Assembly: GCA_035415725.1 (NCBI GenBank)
Contig: DAOOGN010000065.1
Coordinates: 1 to 25,129 of the forward strand
Length of the DNA stretch: 25,129 bases
Direction: 5' to 3'
From: DSWT01 sp035415725
GTDB taxonomy: Bacteria; Chloroflexota; Anaerolineae; B4-G1; SLSP01
Made by a program: the position numbers and the translations under genes. Each line of letters begins with the position of its first letter. The stretch's first letter is position 1. This document shows positions 5,983-12,918 of the stretch, one piece after another. The notes beneath the pieces were generated by a model that saw nothing but the letters and a program-made list of their open reading frames with translations, searched no databases and was not told the DNA's origin.

Positions 5983-8900
5983 TCACGCTTCTCGATTCAA
6001 CATCCGATCCGCCGCCAGCACGCAGAAGATGTAATTCGCCGCGCCGGGCATCACGTACTCCGTTTGCTGCCACAGGAAAGGCCACGGTTCCTTGAGTTCG
6101 GGGAAGTCCGGGCGGATGAGCGCCACCCCGGAGACCATACCGCCGGGGATATAGGACCCCTCGGCACGATTGGCACCGTAGGCGGTCGTCAACGAATGCG
6201 CTCCCACCCCCGATACGAGGGATGTATTCGACGCCGGATGACAGCCGAGCACGTAATTCACCACACGCAGGATGACCTCACGGTCGACCAGGTCAGGGAA
6301 AACTTGCCAGATCTGGTACATCTCCACGGCGTACTGTTGAATCTGCCATCCCACGCCCCAGATGTACGGTCGCCACTGAACGCCGAAGGGGTTGGAGGCC
6401 AGTTCTGCCGCGAATTCGGCATGGCCGGCCTTGACCGCGGCGCGAAAAGCCGCCGTGAAAGCCTCGTCGTCGATGGCGGGCAGTGCACGGGCGACGGCAC
6501 CGCCAACCCACCGGGCCATTTTTTCGAGAGCCGTCTGCTTTTCCAGCAGAGAGGTGCGATAGCGTTCTTCGCCAGTGGTGAGCAACAGTTCCACCGCCGC
6601 GACGATCTCCTGCGTCTCCACGTCGCGTGGAACGTAGGCCGCGCGCTGTTCGACCGGCGCGTGCGTGTGTTCGTAGTCCCACACCCGCCTCGCCGTGCGC
6701 AAGCACTCGGCAGCTAAAACATCGTCGTAGCCGCGCAACACACGGCTGGACGCCGCCAACGCCGCCGCGACCAGATATTCGAGCGCGGTGTCGTGGTTGG
6801 TGAAGGCCCAGCGATCATCGTTTTTACCGGCGTAGAGGTGTCCAGCCTCGTCGCTGCGGACCTGGCCCGCAGCGAGCGTCGGGACGTAGATGTGGTTGTC
6901 CGTCATCGTGGCAGCGTCGCCGAGGTGCACGTACTGCGTCAGCGTGGCTTCGATGATGCCGTGGAAGCTGTGTGGATGCTCCATGTCGGCTGTGGCGCGG
7001 TAGCCGGAGAGCAGATTGAGCGCGCCGTGCGCCACCTGCTCGACGAGGTCGGGGACGCCGTCGGGCGTGTGGAGCAGCACCAGCCGCTCATCCTGCTTCA
7101 CCGTAGTCTGATCGGTAGCGACGCCGAACAACTCGCGGATGAGGCAAAGCGTGTGCGTCGTCCGCGCCTGTGATCCCGCCGCCAGGTCGTAGTCGCCCGC
7201 ATCGTGCCAGCCGCCCACGTCCAGGTGGGGGATGTGTTCGCCGGGGGCGTAGGATGTCTCGGTCGCATCGTACTGACGGTAGCCGTCGAAGTGCACGTGC
7301 GGCGCAGGCGCTTGCAGCGCGTCGTCCAGATGACACGCGCCATGCCAGACGCGCGCTCCATCGCGCACTTCCACGTGGCACATCTGTACCGGGAAGTAGG
7401 TTTCCAGCGTGGGTTGCCAGACGCCGTGCCGGTAAACTTCGGGATGAATGGCGAACGGCGGCGAACTCTGGCCGCCGTAGCCGACGACATACATCCCCGG
7501 TTCACGCACAGCGCTAAAGTCAAAGATGGCATAGTCATGGCTAAGCCAGCGCCCCCAGCGGACCGGTGTAGCCGCATAAACTGTCGTGAAGCCCGCCGCG
7601 TCCAGCCGTTGGAGGACGGCGGCAGCGAGGGTTGCGATGCGCGGGTCGAGTTCGAGGATGGCTTGCTTCACCTGATCGGGATGATAACCGACCTGCGAGA
7701 CGCAAATGACAGGCGTGGAACGCCATTCAGGGACGCTGTGCGGCGTGATGCGCCATTGCAGCGCCGTCCCGGCCACGCCGGGGCAGATGACTTCACGGAT
7801 GACGAACCAGCCGTTGGCGTCGGTGTCGCGTCCGTCGTAGAGGTACAGATCGCCGCTGAGGGACTCGACGACGAGGCGACGCAGTGGATCCTCCGGCGCG
7901 ACAGTCAACGTGGGGCCATCCGCCAGTGGCACCGGACAGCACGGGCAAGCACCGATGCGCCGCCGGGGACCGTTAGCCTGCTGCGGGAAGACGCGCGCCG
8001 TCGTCCCCAGGTGGAACGTCTTGCCGAAAAGTGCGCCAGGATACAGTTCCAGGTTGAAACCCACCTTACCTTCCCATTCGGGCGGCAACGGCTCGGCCAG
8101 GTCCACGGCCACACGCAGGCTTTCGCCTTCCGGTCGGATACGCACGGTATAACGGAGGCCGGCTTCCTCGAACTGCGCCGGGACAACAAGGCTTTCTCCC
8201 TCCACCTGGCGCTCGCCGACTTTGGGCAGCGGTCGCCATTGCCCGGGCGTGGGTTCCAGGCGCACATCGCCGCAAGCCGCGACGCGCTCGCCGTGCTGGA
8301 TAAGCGTGAGGCCGCCCTGCTTGCCCTCCGGGTAAAAATCGTGGAAGACCGTCGCCGTCAGGCCCGGTGCTTCAAAATACTGTTGCTCGTTCAGTTTCCA
8401 AATCGTTGTCATCGTCTTATAGTCCTTTGTCTGGTAGTCGTTAGTCTGATAGTCGTTAGTCTGATAGCCATTAGTCTGATAGTCCTTAGTCTGGTAGTCG
8501 TTAGTCTGGCTGACAACAGACTTTGATTCTTGATTCACTGATTCTCCATTCACTGATTCTCCATTCGCCGATTCTTGATTCACTGATTCTCCATTCACTG
8601 ATTCTCCATTCGCTGATTCTCCATTCACCGCTGCACGCCTTTTGCCCCTTCCAAACGGCTTGAGCAAGATGAGAAAGGCGATGGCCCCCAGCAGGCGCAG
8701 AACGGCCGAGAGGCCAAAATCCCACCGGTAACCCAAGCGATCAATCACCAGGCTGCCGACGAGCGGGGCAACAATGCTGGCGATGTTGACCAGGGTGGTG
8801 TAACTCGCTGCGGCTTGCGTGCGCAGTTTTTGGTCAGGTAGTTCCAACAACAGATTGAAGCTGGCGACGTTGAAACCGGCCCACAAGAAACCACTTTGCA

Positions 8901-9918
8901 ATGAGATGAAAACGACATGCCATGGCTTGACGGCAAACATCCAGACAAAGGGCATGTTGGGGATAATCAACGCACACAGCGTCATCACCCAGCGCGAGCC
9001 GTGTTGATCGATCAGCCGTCCCCATACGCGCTGGCCGATCAAACTGGTGACGGAAGTGACAGTCGCTAAAAGACCGATAAGGCGAGTGGAGAACTGCAAA
9101 ACATCCTTCTGATAGACCGTAAAATACGTTCCGGCGACCTGCACGCCGAAGGTCCAGAGCATCATAATCAAGGTGAACGCCAAAAACGTGTGATCGGTGC
9201 GCAGTGCCTGCCAGAAAGAGATGCGCTGTGTTTGCGGATCCACAACGAGCTTCTGCTCGGGGATGCGCGAGTAGGCATACGAGGAAGTCAGGCCAATCAC
9301 AAAGGCCAACGCCAGACTAATCTGGTAGCCGGCCAGCCCGCCCACCCCATCGATCAACTGTCCGGCCAGCGGTACAAACAGCATCGAAGCCAGGGCCATG
9401 GCCATGTTGCGCATCGAGAAATAGCGTCCGCGGTGCTCTAGCGGAACAACGTCGCCGGTCATCGACACCCAGGCCGGATGGACCAGATTGTTCAATCCCG
9501 CGCGCAGGGCAAAAAGGGCGATGACTATGTAGACGGCCGTATCGCCGCTAAAGAACAGGGGAACAAGCGCGGCCAGCAAAATCAGCGTGCGCACGAAGGT
9601 GGAAACCCACACAATGAGAGGTTTGCGATGCCCGAGTTTTTGTACCAGCGCGGCGCCGGGCAGGGGGGTGAGGGCGCCCAAAAAACTGGAGGCCGAGGCG
9701 AGCACGCCGATATGGGTGTTAGTTGCCCCCAAGGCCAACGCATAGAGCGAGACGTAAGTATCCACGAAGGCAGCGGAAATCGTCGCCAGCAGCCCGTCCC
9801 ACCAGAACATTTTCATCCCCTGGTGGCAACGACGCGGCGCGCCGTCTATAGCGAAGATGTCCAGCCGGCGTACTTTCGCCGTCAGCGCGTGCCATCCAGA
9901 TGCACCGTTTGGTTTCAC
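5983..9918 (-). CDS. MFS transporter fused in frame to a GH9 glycoside hydrolase
   Basis: One uninterrupted 1311-codon frame. Residues about 35-425 are a 12-helix major facilitator (GLLATISAAFVDTYVSLYAL, LEHRGRYFSMRN, FGVQVAGTYFTVYQ). Residues 430-500 are pentapeptide repeats (NGESV/NQESA, then QTNDY/QTKDY) encoded by two 15-bp tandem arrays. Met503 (codon 8410-8412) begins an 809-aa GH9 protein: an unrecognised N-terminal region of about 255 aa, an Ig-like domain (VSQVGYHPDQVK), then the GH9 (alpha/alpha)6 barrel with GGWHDAGDYDL (Asp906 and Asp909 of the fusion) and a C-terminal QTEYVMPGAANYIF carrying the likely acid Glu1287. No signal peptide precedes the GH9 part, so it would act in the cytoplasm on imported beta-glycan oligosaccharides. 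Start taken as GTG with AAGGA upstream; ATG at residue 35 or 37 is an alternative. It may be two genes whose spacer happens to be open. Confidence 0.85.
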   Translation of the reverse strand: MKPNGASGWHALTAKVRRLDIFAIDGAPRRCHQGMKMFWWDGLLATISAAFVDTYVSLYALALGATNTHIGVLASASSFLGALTPLPGAALVQKLGHRKPLIVWVSTFVRTLILLAALVPLFFSGDTAVYIVIALFALRAGLNNLVHPAWVSMTGDVVPLEHRGRYFSMRNMAMALASMLFVPLAGQLIDGVGGLAGYQISLALAFVIGLTSSYAYSRIPEQKLVVDPQTQRISFWQALRTDHTFLAFTLIMMLWTFGVQVAGTYFTVYQKDVLQFSTRLIGLLATVTSVTSLIGQRVWGRLIDQHGSRWVMTLCALIIPNMPFVWMFAVKPWHVVFISLQSGFLWAGFNVASFNLLLELPDQKLRTQAAASYTTLVNIASIVAPLVGSLVIDRLGYRWDFGLSAVLRLLGAIAFLILLKPFGRGKRRAAVNGESANGESVNGESVNQESANGESVNGESVNQESKSVVSQTNDYQTKDYQTNGYQTNDYQTNDYQTKDYKTMTTIWKLNEQQYFEAPGLTATVFHDFYPEGKQGGLTLIQHGERVAACGDVRLEPTPGQWRPLPKVGERQVEGESLVVPAQFEEAGLRYTVRIRPEGESLRVAVDLAEPLPPEWEGKVGFNLELYPGALFGKTFHLGTTARVFPQQANGPRRRIGACPCCPVPLADGPTLTVAPEDPLRRLVVESLSGDLYLYDGRDTDANGWFVIREVICPGVAGTALQWRITPHSVPEWRSTPVICVSQVGYHPDQVKQAILELDPRIATLAAAVLQRLDAAGFTTVYAATPVRWGRWLSHDYAIFDFSAVREPGMYVVGYGGQSSPPFAIHPEVYRHGVWQPTLETYFPVQMCHVEVRDGARVWHGACHLDDALQAPAPHVHFDGYRQYDATETSYAPGEHIPHLDVGGWHDAGDYDLAAGSQARTTHTLCLIRELFGVATDQTTVKQDERLVLLHTPDGVPDLVEQVAHGALNLLSGYRATADMEHPHSFHGIIEATLTQYVHLGDAATMTDNHIYVPTLAAGQVRSDEAGHLYAGKNDDRWAFTNHDTALEYLVAAALAASSRVLRGYDDVLAAECLRTARRVWDYEHTHAPVEQRAAYVPRDVETQEIVAAVELLLTTGEERYRTSLLEKQTALEKMARWVGGAVARALPAIDDEAFTAAFRAAVKAGHAEFAAELASNPFGVQWRPYIWGVGWQIQQYAVEMYQIWQVFPDLVDREVILRVVNYVLGCHPASNTSLVSGVGAHSLTTAYGANRAEGSYIPGGMVSGVALIRPDFPELKEPWPFLWQQTEYVMPGAANYIFCVLAADRMLNREA
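8410..8425 (-). promoter_or_regulatory. possible internal start of the GH9 protein
   Basis: ATG at 8412-8410 opens MTTIWKLNEQQYF, which reads like a natural N-terminus right after the repeat linker. Upstream on the minus strand is AAAGGACTATAAGACG, a weak Shine-Dalgarno about 10 bp away. If used, GH9 (5983-8412) would be made separately from the transporter. Confidence 0.35.
8420..8509. repeat. 15-bp tandem repeat, 6 units (QTNDY linker)
   Basis: Six units of TAGTCGTTAGTCTGA with few changes, starting at 8420, 8435, 8450, 8465, 8480 and 8495. The period of 15 bp equals five codons, so any copy-number change keeps the MFS-GH9 frame. On the coding strand it encodes QTNDY/QTKDY/QTNGY pentapeptides. 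Confidence 0.95.
8526..8630. repeat. 15-bp tandem repeat, 7 units (NGESV linker)
   Basis: Seven units of ATTCTCCATTCACTG (variant ATTCTTGATTCACTG), starting at 8526 and every 15 bp to 8616. On the coding strand it encodes NGESV/NQESA/NGESA pentapeptides. It differs in sequence from the neighbouring array, so two unrelated 15-mers were expanded within 210 bp at the domain junction. Confidence 0.95.
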
Positions 9919-10185
9919 CAGTTCATCCTTAATCTGAAGTCGAAAATCCAGAGTCGAAAGCGTGTGTCATTCTACCATAGACTATAGACTATAAAAGTCT
10001 CAGCGTGCACCAATCGTGAGATTTGTGTAGGGGTATAAGACAGATTATTGGAAAAAGGACGACACCCCTTGTGTAGTCTATTCCTCGAAACATGGTATAG
10101 TATCTCCCCATAGAGGCTCTTCAGGATTTCGCATGGTCAAAATAAAAAAAGCCAGCCACGGATTGATACGAAAAGTATAAAAAAT
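9919..10185. other. divergent intergenic region upstream of MFS-GH9 and mgp
   Basis: A/T-rich compared with its surroundings. It holds short ACTATAGACTATA repeats (about 9977-9995), TATAGTAT at about 10096-10103 (a possible plus-strand -10 without a good -35) and an A run before element copy B. No gene and no clear operator seen. Confidence 0.4.
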
Positions 10186-10530
10186 GTAACTATTCAGCCG
10201 CCCTTGCCAGGTGGCGAATGGGACTTTGAGGATGGTGCATCATGGGTTGACACTTCGGCCATAGGCGCTGACTCTCTCATCCCCCAACCCCCTTCTCCCC
10301 CGCAAGCGGGGAAGAAGGGGGCAAAAAAGAGGGGGTGTGGCGGGCGGCTTCGCCGCCCGCCACACCCCCTACAAAAATCCCCCTTCCTGGGGGGAAGGGG
10401 GGCAGGGGGGATGGGCTTATAGAAACACGCATATCTTGGCATACAGAAGCACTTGGCATACCAAAGTCTACGCCAAAACCTGGCATAGGGAATAAGTGGC
10501 TTCGTCAGGTTTACTAGCCTGAATAGATAC
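10186..10530 (+). mobile_element. MITE-like element copy B, full length
   Basis: 345 bp, ends GTAACTATTCAGCC and GCCTGAATAGATAC as in copy A, and alignable to A along its whole length. The middle hairpin differs: a perfect 18-bp stem with TTC loop (10331-10348 with 10352-10369), against an 8-bp stem in A. A four-G-tract motif lies at 10389-10415. The flanks (TAAAAAAT and AATTGACT) do not match, so the target duplication is lost or eroded. The right end is 39 bp before the mgp start codon, so the element makes up most of the leader DNA of that operon. Confidence 0.85.
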
Positions 10531-10569
10531 AATTGACTTTGCCGCACCATTTTCAGGGAGTACAGAACA

Positions 10570-11754
10570 ATGACCCAAGACCTTTTTCACGAACGCCTGC
10601 AGCGGTTGACCGAAGCCCACACGGCCTTGTTAGAGCGCAAAAACCGCCTGGATCCCGCCTGGGACAACGGTCTGTTTGAGCGGTATGTGTACCCGGTGCT
10701 TACTGCCGCGCACACACCGCTTTTCTGGCGCTACGATCTCAATCCAGAAACCAACCCTTATCTGATGGAACGCCTGGGCATCAATAGCGTGTACAACGCC
10801 GGCGCTTTGTTGTTCAACGACAAGATTCTGCTCATCTGCCGCGTGGAAGGCTACGACCGTAAATCCTTCTTCGCCGTGGCCGAAAGCGCGACAGGGGTGG
10901 ACGGCTTCCGCTTCTGGGATTACCCCATTGTCATGCCCGAAACCGCCGATCCTGACGTCAACGTCTACGATATGCGCGTCGTCAAACACGCGGACGGCTG
11001 GATTTACGGCATCTTCTGCACCGAGCGCCAGGACCCCACCGCGCCGCCCGGCGATCTGAGCAGCGCCATCGCCCAGGCCGGCATTGCCCGTACCCACGAT
11101 CTCCAGACCTGGGAGCGCCTCGACGATCTCCAAACGACCGCGGCGCAGCAGCGCAACGCCGTCCTACTGCCGGAGTTTATCCAGGGGAAGTATGCCTTCT
11201 ACACCCGCCCACAGGACAACTTCATCGAAGCCGGGAAAGGCGGAGGCATCGGTTTTGGGCTGGCAGATGATATCGAACACGCCAAGATCGAAGAAGAAAC
11301 CATCGTCGATCCGCGCGCCTATCACACTATCAAGGAACTGAAGAACGGGGCAGGCGACATCATCAAGACCCCCGCGGGCTGGCTGCACATCGCTCACGGC
11401 GTGCGCGGTTGTGCGGCGGGACTGCGCTACGTGCTCTACGCCTTCCTCTGCGCCCTCGACAACCCCGCGCAGGTCCTCTACCGCCCCGGCGGCTACCTGA
11501 TGGCCCCGCTAGGCACGGAACGCGTCGGCGACGTCTCCAATGTGCTGTTTTGCAACGGCGCCGTCGCCCGCGAGAACGGCGACATGTTCATCTACTACGC
11601 TTCATCCGACACGCGAATGCACGTCGCCACCACCACCGTGGACAAGATGCTGGATTACGTGATGTACACACCGGAAGATGGGATGCGCTCCGCCACATGC
11701 GTCGCCCAGCGCAGTGAATTGATCCGCAAGAACCTGGAATTGCGCAATTGGTGA
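10570..11754 (+). CDS. mgp: GH130 4-O-beta-D-mannosyl-D-glucose phosphorylase
   Basis: 394 aa, the usual length for GH130 subfamily 1. It reads like characterised mannosylglucose phosphorylases throughout: HTPLFWRYDLNPETNPYLMER (residues 48-68), NAGALLF, RVEGYDRKSFFAVAES, DVNVYDMR with Asp134 at the expected catalytic acid position, CTERQDP, TRPQD, AYHTIKELKNGAG, HGVRGCAAGLRYVLY and YYASSDTRMHVATTT (phosphate-site Arg/His region). The enzyme splits Man-beta-1,4-Glc with phosphate to mannose 1-phosphate and glucose in the cytoplasm, and is the last step of beta-mannan or glucomannan use. The ATG is preceded by CAGGGAG 9 bp upstream. A CE7 esterase follows after 28 bp on the same strand, so they probably form an operon. 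Related GH130 phosphorylases with other acceptors are the main alternative. Confidence 0.92.
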   Translation: MTQDLFHERLQRLTEAHTALLERKNRLDPAWDNGLFERYVYPVLTAAHTPLFWRYDLNPETNPYLMERLGINSVYNAGALLFNDKILLICRVEGYDRKSFFAVAESATGVDGFRFWDYPIVMPETADPDVNVYDMRVVKHADGWIYGIFCTERQDPTAPPGDLSSAIAQAGIARTHDLQTWERLDDLQTTAAQQRNAVLLPEFIQGKYAFYTRPQDNFIEAGKGGGIGFGLADDIEHAKIEEETIVDPRAYHTIKELKNGAGDIIKTPAGWLHIAHGVRGCAAGLRYVLYAFLCALDNPAQVLYRPGGYLMAPLGTERVGDVSNVLFCNGAVARENGDMFIYYASSDTRMHVATTTVDKMLDYVMYTPEDGMRSATCVAQRSELIRKNLELRNW

Positions 11755-11782
11755 TTTTTAATTTCTTTCAGGAGACAAGACT

Positions 11783-12757
11783 ATGCCACTAACTTTCGAT
11801 TTTCCACTAGAGAAGCTACAAACGTATATGGGGATCAACCCCCGGCCGGCGGATTTTGATGCCTACTGGGACGCGGCACTGGCCGAGATGCGCGCGCTCG
11901 ATCCGCAGGTCACATTGACGCCGGCAGCATTTCAGGCATCGTTTGCCGAATGCTTCGATATGACTTTCACCGGCGTCGGCGGTGCGCGTATTTATGCCAA
12001 GCTGCTCCAGCCGAAGAGCGCGCCCGCGCCACATCCCGCCGTGCTGATGTTCCATGGCTACGCCGGCGATTCCGGCGACTGGGCCGACAAGCTCGGTTAC
12101 GTCGCCGCCGGGTTCACCGTCGCCGCGCTGGACTGTCGCGGACAGGGCGGGCGCTCCGAAGACAAGGGCGGCGTCACCGGCAACACGCTCCACGGGCACA
12201 TCATCCGGGGGCTGGACGAAGCACTCAAAGGCGAGCCGGAAAAGCTGTATTACCGCCAGATGTTCCTCGACACGGCGCAGCTTGCCAAGATCGTGATGGA
12301 GATGCCCGATGTGGACCCCGCGCGCGTCGGCGCGACCGGCGGCAGCCAGGGCGGTGCACTCACCGTCGCCTGCATCGCGCTCGAACCGCATATCCAGCGG
12401 GCCGCGCCTGTCTACCCTTTCCTCAGCGACTACAAGCGCGTCTGGGACATGGATCAGGATACCGACGCCTACGCCGAACTGCGTGAGTATTTCCGCCACT
12501 TCGATCCACGCCACGAGGATGAGGACGCCATTTTTGAACAGCTCGGCTATGTAGATATCCAGCATCTCGCCCCACGCATCCGCACCCATGTGCAATGGTA
12601 TACCGGCTTGCGCGATACGATCTGCCCGCCTTCCACCCAGTTCGCTGCTTACAACAAGATCATGTCCGCAAAGGAAATGGTCATCTACCCCGACTTCGGC
12701 CACGAAGGATTGCCGGGTAGCAATGACCTTATCTTTCAATTTATGATGGGGTTGTGA
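11783..12757 (+). CDS. CE7 acetyl xylan esterase / cephalosporin-C deacetylase family
   Basis: 324 aa alpha/beta hydrolase, typical CE7 length (about 320). CE7 marks are all present: RPADFDAYWDAAL near the N-terminus, the HGYAG oxyanion region (91-95), DCRGQGGRSED with the family-specific RGQG (119-122), nucleophile elbow GGSQGG (Ser188), LRDTICPPST (Asp278) and FGHEGLP (His307). No signal peptide, as usual for this cytoplasmic hexameric family, which deacetylates short imported oligosaccharides. With the GH130 gene 28 bp upstream it probably removes acetyl groups from manno- or xylo-oligosaccharides so that glycosidases and the phosphorylase can act. AGGAGA lies 8 bp before the ATG. A hairpin follows 10 bp after the stop. 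Confidence 0.92.
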   Translation: MPLTFDFPLEKLQTYMGINPRPADFDAYWDAALAEMRALDPQVTLTPAAFQASFAECFDMTFTGVGGARIYAKLLQPKSAPAPHPAVLMFHGYAGDSGDWADKLGYVAAGFTVAALDCRGQGGRSEDKGGVTGNTLHGHIIRGLDEALKGEPEKLYYRQMFLDTAQLAKIVMEMPDVDPARVGATGGSQGGALTVACIALEPHIQRAAPVYPFLSDYKRVWDMDQDTDAYAELREYFRHFDPRHEDEDAIFEQLGYVDIQHLAPRIRTHVQWYTGLRDTICPPSTQFAAYNKIMSAKEMVIYPDFGHEGLPGSNDLIFQFMMGL

Positions 12758-12767
12758 CATGATACGT

Positions 12768-12807
12768 GAGGCGTGATGCGGAATCGGCCAATCTCGCATC
12801 ACGCCTC
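12768..12807. terminator. 13-bp perfect hairpin after the CE7 gene
   Basis: GAGGCGTGATGCG (12768-12780) pairs with CGCATCACGCCTC (12795-12807) around a 14-nt loop, between converging genes. No U tract follows directly (CGCCCCACCCCC), so termination strength is uncertain. Confidence 0.55.
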
Positions 12808-12810
12808 GCC

Positions 12811-12892
12811 CCACCCCCACTTTTTCTCCCCCTGCGGGGGAGCAGGGGATAGAGGGGATGAGAGGGTCATCACCTATGACCGAAGTAGCAGC
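12811..12892 (-). repeat. partial element copy G (left-half core)
   Basis: Reverse complement contains CTACTTCGGTCATAGGTGAT followed by GACCCTCTCATCCCC and CTCCCCCGCAGGGGGAG. It lines up with the ACTTCGGCCATAGGCGCTGAC, CTCTCATCCCCC and hairpin-1 core of copies A-D. No terminal repeat is left. It lies between the CE7 and kinase genes. Confidence 0.6.
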
Positions 12893-12918
12893 CCATAATG
12901 AAATACATCCCAATTCGG

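Noticed and set aside
7204..8526. 440-codon open frame on the plus strand
   Set aside because: It is antisense to GH9 and ends in translated tandem repeats (VVVSLIVVSLIAISLI), an artefact of the 15-bp array.
10077..10103. Promoter for mgp with TATAGT as -10
   Set aside because: No -35 at 16-18 bp spacing, and element copy B would separate it from the gene by over 450 bp.
10178..10538. Target duplication around element copy B
   Set aside because: The flanking 8-mers TAAAAAAT and AATTGACT differ, so no duplication can be claimed.
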